NCBI GenBank assembly: GCA_046295455.1
Contig: JBKBNI010000002.1
Coordinates: 248,001-312,000, forward strand
Direction of reading: 5' to 3'
From: Thermaurantimonas sp046295455
GTDB taxonomy: Bacteria > Bacteroidota > Bacteroidia > Flavobacteriales > Schleiferiaceae
Length of the DNA stretch: 64,000 nucleotides
The notes under the pieces are model-generated. The model ran no database searches, was not told where the DNA came from, and saw only the letters and a program-made list of their open reading frames with translations. Positions within the stretch are counted from its first letter, which is position 1; each line of letters begins with the position of its first letter. Positions 7,461 to 17,100 of this stretch are shown here, piece by piece. A program made the position numbers and the translations under genes.

Positions 7461-7490
7461 AAAAAGCTGTCTTTCAAAGACAGCTTTTTT
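7461..7490. terminator. Bidirectional terminator between the lipoprotein gene and galE
   Basis: A stem of about 13 bp (7461-7473 with 7477-7489, core AGCTGTCTT/AAGACAGCT) with A run on the left and T run on the right. It can serve the lipoprotein gene (+) and galE (-). The galE stop codon lies at the edge of the T tract. Confidence 0.85.
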
Positions 7491-8506
7491 TATTTTAATC
7501 CCTGTTCAAAATTCCAGGCTGATCTCAGCATATCGACCAATGAATATTTTGCTTTCCAGCCCAATTTTTCGTTTGCCAACCGTGTATCGGCGTATACTGC
7601 TTCGACATCGCCCGGCCTTCGATCTACGATCCGAAAAGGAATCGCAATTCCTGTGGCTTCTTCAAAGGCTTTGACCATCTGCAGTACGGAGTACCCCTCC
7701 CCTGTACCAAGGTTATAGACTTCAAAGGGTTTTTCCATTTTTCCATTGAGCATTCGGTTGAGTGCATATATATGAGCATCAGCAATATCCACTACATGGA
7801 TGTAATCCCGAATACACGTTCCGTCGGGCGTATTGTAATCCCCGCCGAAAATTTTTAGTTCAGCACGCTTGCCAATAGCGGTTTCGGTTATGTATGGCAC
7901 CAGATGATGAGGTGGACCATCCTGAAATTCGCCGATTATGCCCGTTTGATGCGCCCCAATGGGATTAAAATATCTGAGTGAAATGACATCTACAGCTCTT
8001 GTAGCCGAAAAATCACGGAGTATTTCTTCCGACATTTTTTTTGTATTGCCATAGGGAGACTCAGCCGGTTTAATAGGTGCATCTTCACTTACGGGCAGCA
8101 CATCCGGATTGCCATATACTGTACATGAAGAGCTGAACACCACATTGCGAATTTTGAATGCAGCCATACTCTCGAGCAGGTTTATGGTACTTACAAGATT
8201 ATTGTAGTAGTACTTAAGAGGTTTTTCCACAGATTCGTTGACCAAAAGGAAGGCTGCAAAGTGGATAGCCCCAGCTATATCAGGATATTTTTCAAACAGG
8301 GCATTCATTTCATCTTTATTACACATTTCAACCTTTTCAAATAGGATGGGTCGTCCAACAATTTTTTCAATCCTGTCTTTTACTTCTAGGGGTGACTCAC
8401 TGAGATTGTCTATAAGTACGGGTTCAAATCCATGGTCAATCAATTGGACAGCTGTATGAGATCCGATATATCCAAGCCCTCCGGTTACGAGTATTTTTTT
8501 TGACAT
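7490..8506 (-). CDS. galE: UDP-glucose 4-epimerase
   Basis: GalE interconverts UDP-glucose and UDP-galactose using bound NAD. The 338-residue protein is an extended short-chain dehydrogenase: NAD-binding TGGLGYIGS (8-16), then catalytic Ser within FSSSCTVYG (124-132) and the Tyr152-x3-Lys156 pair in SPYGNTK. RYFNPIGAH and the C-terminal LGWKAKY are also typical. The gene is monocistronic in appearance, with the terminator of the larger gene upstream (8588-8617) on the same strand. Its product feeds surface polysaccharide synthesis. Confidence 0.96.
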   Translation of the reverse strand: MSKKILVTGGLGYIGSHTAVQLIDHGFEPVLIDNLSESPLEVKDRIEKIVGRPILFEKVEMCNKDEMNALFEKYPDIAGAIHFAAFLLVNESVEKPLKYYYNNLVSTINLLESMAAFKIRNVVFSSSCTVYGNPDVLPVSEDAPIKPAESPYGNTKKMSEEILRDFSATRAVDVISLRYFNPIGAHQTGIIGEFQDGPPHHLVPYITETAIGKRAELKIFGGDYNTPDGTCIRDYIHVVDIADAHIYALNRMLNGKMEKPFEVYNLGTGEGYSVLQMVKAFEEATGIAIPFRIVDRRPGDVEAVYADTRLANEKLGWKAKYSLVDMLRSAWNFEQGLK

Positions 8507-8587
8507 ATGTTTGAATTTATACCCAAAGAAAGCAAGATTTAAGAAATGATTATTCCAAAAAGTGATTGGGCAAGAAATTTTAATAAA

Positions 8588-8617
8588 AAAACCCGCTTTG
8601 TTAAACAGAGCGGGTTT
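8588..8617 (-). terminator. Terminator of the 774-residue T9SS protein gene
   Basis: The stem AAACCCGCTTTG/CAGAGCGGGTTT with a 5-base loop is followed on the minus strand by a T run. It lies 20 bases after the stop of the gene at 8637. Confidence 0.85.
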
Positions 8618-8636
8618 GACGTTTAGGTTTAATATA

Positions 8637-10961
8637 TTACCTAAATAAGGTCACTGATCCATTACGGATCTCTACCTCATTGGTGATCATGTTGAGATAT
8701 TGCAGCGTGTAGAAGTACACACCATTTGCCAGAGGCTGCCCGGTATTCCGGTGATTGCCATTCCAGGGTTGGGCGTTTTCATAATTATCACTTTCATACA
8801 CGATATCTCCCCATCTATTGAAAATGCGAAGTCTGGCATTTCGATGTTGATCGATATTTCGGATTTCAAAAAGATCATTTTCTCCATCTCCGTTTGGAGT
8901 AAATACATTGGGGATCTCAATGGGTTCGATCACCGGGGGTGGGTCAACCGGTTCTTCAGTACATGTAAATTTTTCATAATTGGATATGCTCTCATATTTC
9001 CAGTTAATACCCGAAGTATCATCAGCAATCACCCTCAGCCAATAGTCTATGTCCTGCGTGCCGTCACAGGGTTTTTGAATTATAAGAGTGGTATCAAAAG
9101 TCGGATTTCCTTCCATCTGGAGTGTCTCCCAGGTGATCTGTTGGGTAGCCTGATCTTCTACTCCGATTTCCACAGTATATCTAGGGTGAGGCCAGCCGTC
9201 GTAGTGATTCCATGTAAGGGCCAGTTCTGTATCTGTTTCATACAAGGTATCAAGCAATATACTTCTGATAGATCTTGTGATGTAAAAGGGTTGTGACATG
9301 ACTAATTGTACTTGATAATGGTAAATACCGGAATTTACCTCTGGAGTATTCAGCGTAATATCTCTCCAAAAGAAGTCTGTGGGAACATTTTGGAACGCAA
9401 GGAAATTAAAGGTCTGACCGCTGTCATCACTTCTATACACATTCCATCCATCAATCAAAGCTAAGTTGACCGTAGGGGTATCAACCTCCCACTCAATGTA
9501 TGGATGCATATTGTTTTCAATAGTCACATTTTTCAAATCATACAATGGATTTGGACAATTGGATACCCGTATAATGATGGCATAGAAATCCGGCAATGGA
9601 AATCCACAAGAGTTTAAAAGTGTATTTCCATCATTTCCTATCTTGATGTAAAGGATATAATCCCCGTTTACAGTAAAGGGTTTATGAAGTCTGAGCTGGA
9701 TGTTTTTTGTTTCAAGAGCTACATTACAATTTTTGATCACACCTATCACCGGCCTCAGAATGGAGTCCGGACCTACAATTCTAAATTCAGATCCCTCATC
9801 CGTGATGGACTCACACTGGATATTTACGTCAAACTTTAAATCTACCAAACTATCGAAGCAATTGTATGGTACGATTGGGATAATCTTACTCCAGCCGGAT
9901 GGAGAATTGGGATCAGGGACCGAGTCATTTCGAAGCGGGTAGCCGTAGCTGGCCATAAAGCCGTGCACATATCCGTCTGAAGGTTCGGTGACGTTAGAAA
10001 ATCCCGGTTGATTGATGTCAATTTTTGGACCGTTCTGTACTTCGGGCTTACAGTTGTTTGCAAAATTGACCTGCATGTCTCTTTGAGCCGTTCCCACCAA
10101 TACCCAGGTTAGAAATATTGGATCCCATCTGTACTCTTCGACTTCTACCTTTAGTACAAACAAGCCTGTCACATTTCCGGTGGTGAACTTAAAACTGCCA
10201 TTGTTTTCTATCACAATCTGAGTTCCGGGAGCTATTGGAAATGGTTGATTCACTGAATACCCTGGCTGCCATGCCATATTGACGCCGGGACCACAGTTAG
10301 GACCTTGCTGAGGATTGGCCCATCGATAGCGAATAGAATCACCATTTGGCTCCGTAGTTGCCTGTGACCAAACAAAATAATTGTTGGTACAAAATGACTT
10401 TGCTGCCGGAGTTATAAATTGCGGAGAAGTATTATTGCCGATCATGCTATTCAGTAATGCCTCCACATATAGCGTCGCACCACCCGCACCCACCAGGTTT
10501 TGATTTGGATTTCGGCAGCATACCACTGAATGTGAAAATCGCACATCCGAACAATTTTGTGGCAAAGTCACCACACCTTCATACCAATGTGTTTCGATGG
10601 CCTGAAACCCTGCACCGGGAGCAGTGGAGACACACTCGTCTTGGCCGGGAGTAAGAAATCCACCAGAACCCGGTCCACTTGTGATAGGAGTAAAACCTAA
10701 TTGAGCCGGCGGTATTTTCGGAAGATTTACATTAAATGTACTGAAACAACTTGAACGAATGCACAAATTCACCGTACCAGCCAATGCCACCGGAGAGGAT
10801 TGTAGTCTGTAAAGTTTTACCGTAATTAAATATTGTCTGGGAGTATTTGTGCTATCTCCGATATACCGATACATGATCTCTGCACCTGCCACATGGGTAG
10901 CGTGAGATCGGATTGATAAAAAGATCAGCAAACACCAAAAAAACCCGATTATTTTCTTCAT
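8637..10961 (-). CDS. Secreted protein with type B T9SS sorting domain (gliding motility-associated C-terminal domain)
   Basis: A 774-residue secreted protein of unknown function. It has an N-terminal signal peptide ending near SHA (about residue 21), a 300-residue N-terminal region with THVAGAEIMYRY, VVCCRNPNQNLVGAGG and MAWQPGYSVNQPFP, fibronectin-like segments in the middle (from about 490), and a C-terminal type B sorting domain (IPNVFTPNGDGENDLFEI to the final VTLFR). Such domains direct export through the outer membrane by the type IX system. The N-terminal region is clearly homologous to that of the 1164-residue protein at 31495. A small proline hinge (EEPVDPPPVIEPIEIP) precedes the sorting domain. 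The gene is monocistronic, with its own terminator. Confidence 0.85.
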   Translation of the reverse strand: MKKIIGFFWCLLIFLSIRSHATHVAGAEIMYRYIGDSTNTPRQYLITVKLYRLQSSPVALAGTVNLCIRSSCFSTFNVNLPKIPPAQLGFTPITSGPGSGGFLTPGQDECVSTAPGAGFQAIETHWYEGVVTLPQNCSDVRFSHSVVCCRNPNQNLVGAGGATLYVEALLNSMIGNNTSPQFITPAAKSFCTNNYFVWSQATTEPNGDSIRYRWANPQQGPNCGPGVNMAWQPGYSVNQPFPIAPGTQIVIENNGSFKFTTGNVTGLFVLKVEVEEYRWDPIFLTWVLVGTAQRDMQVNFANNCKPEVQNGPKIDINQPGFSNVTEPSDGYVHGFMASYGYPLRNDSVPDPNSPSGWSKIIPIVPYNCFDSLVDLKFDVNIQCESITDEGSEFRIVGPDSILRPVIGVIKNCNVALETKNIQLRLHKPFTVNGDYILYIKIGNDGNTLLNSCGFPLPDFYAIIIRVSNCPNPLYDLKNVTIENNMHPYIEWEVDTPTVNLALIDGWNVYRSDDSGQTFNFLAFQNVPTDFFWRDITLNTPEVNSGIYHYQVQLVMSQPFYITRSIRSILLDTLYETDTELALTWNHYDGWPHPRYTVEIGVEDQATQQITWETLQMEGNPTFDTTLIIQKPCDGTQDIDYWLRVIADDTSGINWKYESISNYEKFTCTEEPVDPPPVIEPIEIPNVFTPNGDGENDLFEIRNIDQHRNARLRIFNRWGDIVYESDNYENAQPWNGNHRNTGQPLANGVYFYTLQYLNMITNEVEIRNGSVTLFR

Positions 10962-11208
10962 TAGGTGATGAAATTTATTACTTTAATTTAAAAAATAATA
11001 CGTGCAGTAAAGGTATGATATATTTTTCTAAGTGGTCAATACCCATTTGTATAATCCTAAATCAAGGCAGGTACCTGCACCAATTAAGATTTATCTCAAA
11101 AAATTTTGAATTAAATACAAGATTTAACTGGTTTTTAAAACAACTGTCTGCGAATGAAAGACAAAAAATAGTCGGCTGAACTCTTGAGCCGGAAGAAATG
11201 TTAATCAG

Positions 11209-11216
11209 TACTTTTG
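11209..11216 (+). promoter_or_regulatory. -7 promoter element of lepA
   Basis: TACTTTTG followed by CA, 25 bases before the lepA ATG. A TTG at 11184-11186 is 22 bases upstream and may be the -33 element. The rest of the 280-bp gap from 10962 to this point shows no gene. Confidence 0.55.
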
Positions 11217-11241
11217 CAGCGATATATCACACAGCAGGATA

Positions 11242-13038
11242 ATGGAGAATATAAGGAATTTTTGCATCATTGCACATATCGATCACGGCAAAAGCACATT
11301 GGCTGACAGGCTTTTAGATACAACCAATGCTATAAGTGACCGTGAAAAAATGAATCAAGTTCTTGACAATATGGATCTTGAACGCGAGCGTGGCATCACC
11401 ATAAAGAGTCACGCAGTTCAAATGTATTATACTTTCGAAGGAAAAGAGTATATCCTTAACCTAATTGATACACCCGGCCACGTTGATTTCAGCTACGAAG
11501 TATCCAGAGCCATAGCAGCTTGTGAGGGTGCCCTTCTCATCGTAGATGCTTCCCAAGGGATACAAGCCCAAACAATTAGCAACCTATATCTGGCTTTAGA
11601 ACATGATTTGGAAATCATACCAGTACTGAATAAAATAGATTTGCCTTCTGCCAACCCCGAGGAGGTTAGCGACCAAATCATTGACCTTTTGGGCTGTGAG
11701 AGAGAAGACATCATTGCCGCAAGTGGTAAGACAGGCTACGGCGTAGAAAAAATTCTGGAAGCCATTGTGAAGAAAATTCCGGCACCTAAAGGTGACCCCA
11801 ACGCTCCGTTACAAGCGCTGATTTTTGACTCGGTTTTTAATCCTTACAGAGGAATAGAAGCATATTTCAAGGTTGTAAACGGAACCATACGCAAAGGCCA
11901 AAAGGTCAAATTCATGGCTACGGAGAAAGTATACGATGCCGATGAAATCGGAATATTGCAGTTAAAACAATACCCTAAGGAGGAAATCTCTGCAGGAAAC
12001 GTAGGATACATCGTTTCCGGAATTAAGGATGCCCGGGAAGTGAAGGTGGGAGATACGATCACTTCGGTCGAAAATCCGGCTGATGCACCTATTGAAGGAT
12101 TTGAAGAGGTAAAGCCAATGGTCTTTGCCGGATTATATCCTGTCGAAATCGACCAATACGAGGAATTGCGGTCATCACTTGAAAAATTACGTCTCAACGA
12201 TGCTTCTCTCACCTTCGAACCGGAATCATCTGCTGCACTTGGATTCGGATTCCGATGCGGCTTTTTGGGAATGCTTCATATGGAGATCGTTCAGGAACGC
12301 CTTGACAGAGAGTTTGATATGGATGTAATAACGACAGTTCCAAACGTTTCCTACATTGCTTATATGAAAAAAGAGCCTGATGTACCCGTGAAGGTCAATA
12401 ATCCGGCCGATTTCCCTGATCCTGTCAAGCTTGAGCGGATCGAAGAGCCATATATCAAGGCTCAAATCATCTCAAAAAGTGAATATGTAGGCGCCATAAT
12501 GAAATTGTGTATTGACAAGAGAGGTATTCTGAAAAATCAGGTCTATTTAACATCAGACCGGGTAGAACTTACTTTTGAAATGCCCCTAGCTGAAATTGTA
12601 TTTGATTTTTATGACCGGCTCAAATCCATTTCAAGAGGGTATGCCTCCTTTGACTACTATCCTATTGGCTACAGAGAGAGTGATTTAGTAAAATTAGACA
12701 TTCTTATTAATGGTGATCCCGTGGATGCACTTTCTGCATTGGTACACAGATCAAATGCCTACGATATAGGCCGAAAAATGTGTGAAAAACTAAAAGAACT
12801 CATTCCAAGACAGCAGTTTGTGATAGCCATTCAAGCAGCTATTGGTTTAAAAATCATCGCACGTGAAACCATCAGCGCGCTTCGAAAAGACGTAACAGCT
12901 AAATGCTACGGTGGAGATATCACCAGAAAGAGAAAACTCCTCGAAAAACAAAAAGAAGGTAAAAAGCGGATGAAGCAAATCGGAAGTGTGGAAATACCTC
13001 AGAAAGCTTTTTTAGCAGTTTTGAAGTTAAATGATTAA
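11242..13038 (+). CDS. lepA: Elongation factor 4 (LepA), translational GTPase
   Basis: LepA is a ribosome-associated GTPase that acts in initiation and in recovery of stalled or mistranslocated ribosomes. The 598-residue length is normal. G motifs are visible: AHIDHGKST (11-19), the ERGITIKS switch I, DTPGHVDF and NKIDLP. The C-terminal domain unique to LepA (AKCYGGDITRKRKLLEKQK) is present and carries the family's conserved basic residues. The gene is transcribed alone and ends in a terminator shared with the convergent epimerase gene. Confidence 0.98.
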   Translation: MENIRNFCIIAHIDHGKSTLADRLLDTTNAISDREKMNQVLDNMDLERERGITIKSHAVQMYYTFEGKEYILNLIDTPGHVDFSYEVSRAIAACEGALLIVDASQGIQAQTISNLYLALEHDLEIIPVLNKIDLPSANPEEVSDQIIDLLGCEREDIIAASGKTGYGVEKILEAIVKKIPAPKGDPNAPLQALIFDSVFNPYRGIEAYFKVVNGTIRKGQKVKFMATEKVYDADEIGILQLKQYPKEEISAGNVGYIVSGIKDAREVKVGDTITSVENPADAPIEGFEEVKPMVFAGLYPVEIDQYEELRSSLEKLRLNDASLTFEPESSAALGFGFRCGFLGMLHMEIVQERLDREFDMDVITTVPNVSYIAYMKKEPDVPVKVNNPADFPDPVKLERIEEPYIKAQIISKSEYVGAIMKLCIDKRGILKNQVYLTSDRVELTFEMPLAEIVFDFYDRLKSISRGYASFDYYPIGYRESDLVKLDILINGDPVDALSALVHRSNAYDIGRKMCEKLKELIPRQQFVIAIQAAIGLKIIARETISALRKDVTAKCYGGDITRKRKLLEKQKEGKKRMKQIGSVEIPQKAFLAVLKLND

Positions 13039-13069
13039 AAAAAAGGCCTTCTGAGGCCTTTTTTTATTT
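13037..13069. terminator. Bidirectional terminator between lepA and the UDP-glucuronate decarboxylase gene
   Basis: A stem AAAAAGGCCT/AGGCCTTTTT with a 4-base loop, flanked by A and T runs, sits in the 25-bp convergent gap and overlaps the 3' end of the minus-strand gene. Confidence 0.85.
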
Positions 13070-14053
13070 TCGAATATATTCTTTAAAATCTCTGTGCTCT
13101 TGCTTGTATAGTTCTTCATTTGAAAGGGTCTTAAAGTATTCATATGTGATTTTTAACCCTTCCGCACGATCCACTTTTGGTTCCCATCCCAAAATTTGTT
13201 TAGCTTTGGTGATATCCGGTCTTCTCTGCATGGGATCATCTTTTGGCAGAGGTTTGAAAACAATTTTTTGTGTAGTGCCGGTCAGTTTTATGATTTCCTG
13301 AGCAAATTCCAGAATCGTGATCTCGTCTGGATTTCCAATGTTTACAGGGTAGGGATAATCACTCAGCAAAAGCCGGTAGATACCCTCTATCAGGTCATCA
13401 ACATAGCAGAATGACCTTGTCTGACGACCATCACCAAAGACAGTCAGATCTTCACCCCTGAGGGCCTGACCAATGAATGCAGGTAGCACCCGACCGTCGT
13501 TGAGGCGCATCCGTGGACCATAGGTATTGAAAATGCGCACTATTCTGGTTTCAAGGCCATGATAGGTATGATATGCCATCGTCATAGCCTCCTGAAATCG
13601 CTTTGCTTCATCATATACGCCACGGGGCCCGACAGGATTCACATTGCCCCAATACTCTTCGGTCTGAGGGTGCACCGTAGGATCCCCATACACTTCTGAA
13701 GTGCTGGCTATAAGCACTCTAGCACGTTTTGCCATAGCCAATCCCAAACAGTTGTGAACTCCTAATGACCCGACCTTAAGGGTCTGAATCGGTATTTTCA
13801 AATAATCTATTGGGCTGGCAGGAGATGCAAAATGAAGTATGTAATCTAAATGACCAGGAACATGAATAAATTTAGAGACATCATGGTGGTAAAATTCAAA
13901 TTCTTTATATTTAAAAAGATGCTCAATATTTTTTAGATCTCCTGTTATCAGATTGTCCATACCAACGACATCATATCCTTCTTTAAGAAATCTGTCGCAT
14001 AAATGTGAACCCAGAAATCCGGCAGCCCCGGTAATGAGAATACGCTTATTCAT
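13064..14053 (-). CDS. UDP-glucuronate decarboxylase (UDP-xylose synthase) family epimerase
   Basis: An extended short-chain dehydrogenase of 329 residues starting at the ATG of MNKRILITG; an in-frame start 16 codons upstream is unlikely since it adds residues before the conserved NAD-binding strand. TGAAGFLGSH (8-17), the STSEVYGDP segment (118-126), Tyr147-x3-Lys151 in GVYDEAK and RIFNTYGPRM are characteristic of UXS, which oxidises and decarboxylates UDP-glucuronate to UDP-xylose. The family has close relatives (dTDP-glucose dehydratases, UDP-apiose synthase), but the PRGVYDEAKRFQEA stretch is a good UXS marker. It supplies nucleotide sugars for surface glycans. Confidence 0.88.
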   Translation of the reverse strand: MNKRILITGAAGFLGSHLCDRFLKEGYDVVGMDNLITGDLKNIEHLFKYKEFEFYHHDVSKFIHVPGHLDYILHFASPASPIDYLKIPIQTLKVGSLGVHNCLGLAMAKRARVLIASTSEVYGDPTVHPQTEEYWGNVNPVGPRGVYDEAKRFQEAMTMAYHTYHGLETRIVRIFNTYGPRMRLNDGRVLPAFIGQALRGEDLTVFGDGRQTRSFCYVDDLIEGIYRLLLSDYPYPVNIGNPDEITILEFAQEIIKLTGTTQKIVFKPLPKDDPMQRRPDITKAKQILGWEPKVDRAEGLKITYEYFKTLSNEELYKQEHRDFKEYIRK

Positions 14054-14106
14054 AATTTTTTTTGTAAAAGTAGTTTGACGAATGATAAATGGTGCATGCA
14101 CTAACT

Positions 14107-14136
14107 ATAAAAAAACCCGCCAATTGGCGGGCTTTC
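14107..14136 (-). terminator. Terminator of the 1615-residue secreted protein gene
   Basis: AACCCGCCAATTGGCGGGCTT forms a GC-rich stem followed on the minus strand by a T run, nine bases after the stop codon at 14145. Confidence 0.85.
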
Positions 14137-14144
14137 TGAATATT

Positions 14145-17100
14145 CTATCTGTGTGAAGTAATAATTAGTTTTCTAATGAATTCACCCTCTGCAAGATGTG
14201 CCTTCACAATGTAAGTTCCATCTCTCAGGCCTTGGATATGAATGGGCACATCCGCTCTACCCTCAAAGTAGTAATCTGAGTACTCAAATACTTTCTGTCC
14301 CGCAAGGTTATAAATTGCCAAGGATACGTTTCCTGAGGTCGGCATGTAAATAGGAAGATGTGCAATAGAGCTTGCCGGATTGGGGTAAAGTTCGCCAACT
14401 ACAGGCTTTTCTATTCTGAGTTCGTCTAGACCTATGGTAAATTCCGACCTTGCGTTCGAGACTTTCAAACAAAAATCATCAATCGCCCATCCGGGAGCAA
14501 CAATATTCTGATCACTTCCAAAACGGAATCTGAATATTGCTTTACCTGAAAATTGAAAATCAAACGTTGTTTTTGCTTCAATCCATCCGTCTGAATTTCC
14601 TGTAAAACCGGGATTAATAAGCTCTAAACCCGTAATAAAAGGTTGGTTGTACCAACTAGTCTGCGGTTTGAAACTACCAACTACTTTCCAGGTATTTCCG
14701 CCATCTTGAGATACTTCGACGATACCGCCATCGTGAAATTTTTCAGTCACGTAATAATGCATGAAACTCATTTCATACACCAGGTTAGAATCTACAATAA
14801 AAACAGGTGTAAACAAGGCCGAACTGTCTCTATTTCGATAATTCTGGTCCAGACGTGTCATCCATGCGTTTACTCCGGAAAAGGCCCCAACGATGGGTGG
14901 ATTGTTGGGCGTTCCGAATTCCCAGATCGTAGTTCCGTTGGCATAGGTAAAAGCGTTATAGGTAGCCCATGTTGGCTCATTAGGTCCTTCGAAATTATTG
15001 CAGAAAGACGAGTCGGGTGCTTGTATAATGTTGAGCTCCTGCAGAACAACAAGTACTCTGCAAAACTCATCGTCAGAGGGCTGATTGTCAGGCTTACCGT
15101 TAGGTAAACGAGTTTCCACACATATATTATGTGAGCCGGATGCAGGGCTAACCCATGGAGATTGATAGATGTATTGGAAAGTTTGATCAACTTCTAATCC
15201 GTTTCCGGGGAAGATTACCTTCTCCCATGGGCCGACATTGGCGCCGATTTTTACCCGTACTTCACAACTGTCCAGACGCTTTGCACCAGTATTTTGTATT
15301 GTAACTACAAACTGGTTGTTGATGCCCGGTACAATGAGGGGAGTTACCGTGGCCACATTGATTGGTGCTGCACTATTTTGCGGGGGAACAAAAATTTGCA
15401 AATTATCTATCGCCCAGCCTTGGCCGGTACCAGTTGCATTTGATCGAAATCTGAAACGGATATTTAAAGGCGCAGGATTGAAATTAAACATGTTTAAAGG
15501 GAATGAGCTGTTCATCCATCCTCCGGATGAGCCTGTAAATGCTGGTCTGTTGCCAAACAATGCTGAACTTGAGGTGCCGAAGTTTGGCGAAGTGCAGTAC
15601 CAGTTCACTCCGAGATTCTGATTACAACCACCTGAGGGTAATTCTCCAAGAATCTGCCATCCTTGAGGCGTTTCGTACTCTACCACCCCCCCGTCATCAT
15701 CGCTGAATTGAAAATTCTGCGCAAACCGGATTTCAGGAAAGCGAATGGTATCAAATCCTGCCAAAGAAGGGAACCGAAGTATTTCTTCCGCATTGTTTCT
15801 GTAGGGGCGGGTGCGTGAGGTGGTCCATGCATTAGGAGCCGACTGAGCTGAGTTGATGGTAGTTTTAGCAGGAGTACCCAGCTCCCACTGACGAAGACCA
15901 CCTTGAGAGAACTCTCCGGCGGCTGACCAGTTGCAATCATCAAAATTTGTAAAAAATGGAACAGAAAGCTGGCCAAATCCGGTGACATCCTTGCAATATT
16001 CATTATTAAATGTATTAATATCGCCGGTCACAGATGTAGAGGCACATATTTTAAATCGTCCAACTGGCCATATTGGTGACACAGTCGGAGTGAATTGTAC
16101 TGTTTGATTTGGAGCCAGATTTCCGGTCCATGTCGCGTTGTAAGTTACCGGTGTACCGGCATTGGTTCCACAATAAGGTGTAATCGTGTATGTAACAGGA
16201 ATAGAAGTTAAAGCAGAGGTGCCAAAATTTCTAAGGGTAAATGTAGGCAATTGTCCTGTACCCGCTGGTACACCTAAACCAGGCGGTTGTATATTTTCTA
16301 CACCTGCATCATTTGCTATTTTGTTGTAAATGTTGAGATTGTCAATAGCCACAAGTGTCAGGTTTCCACTGTTTTTCCGATAGGCCTGGATCTGGACTCT
16401 TGCAAACTTATTAGAAAACTGTTGGAGACTGTATTCTCTGTATATCCAGGGCGAAATGTGATTGGTATGAGCATTGGCTCCAGAATTGACAATCCGTCCT
16501 CCGGGGGGAGTTATCCAATTGTTTCCACCATCTTCCAAAAACCTGAATACTAATGAATCCACATCCGGCGCAAACATGTAATAATAAAATGATACTACAG
16601 GATTCGCAATTCCATTAAAGTTCAAACACAAGGATTGCAGGGTGGCAGGGCTATTAAATTGCCAGTTTCCTCGGGCAAAGAGATAATTTCCGTAATTCGA
16701 AAAATCCGAGAATGGACCCGTACCTTCGATCGGATGTGGTAGGCCATTTCCAATGCCCCAGGCATATTGACTGAAGTTGGTACCGGTAGGAGTTGGTATC
16801 TGCTCCAATATGGTGGTAGCCATTGTGCCGTAATTGCCAGGCACAGTAAAGTTACCTGGAATATTGGCTGCTCCATCAAAGTTGATATTTACCGGAAAGG
16901 TGCTGTGATTTGTGGGGTGAATGATCTGAATATCTAGCGTATCATTTGTCTTGTCTACGTCGCCAGGCACTGCTGTCCATACACGGATATTGTAGGTGGT
17001 GTTTGGAGTGCTGAGATTGGCTTTAGGTGTCAGGGTGTATATAATTTGTTGTGCAGTAATAAGATTTTGCTTTATTGTATCCCAAACGATTGGTCCATTA

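Noticed and set aside
11242..13038. Possible TetM/TypA-type GTPase
   Set aside because: The protein has the LepA-specific C-terminal domain and length, so it is elongation factor 4.
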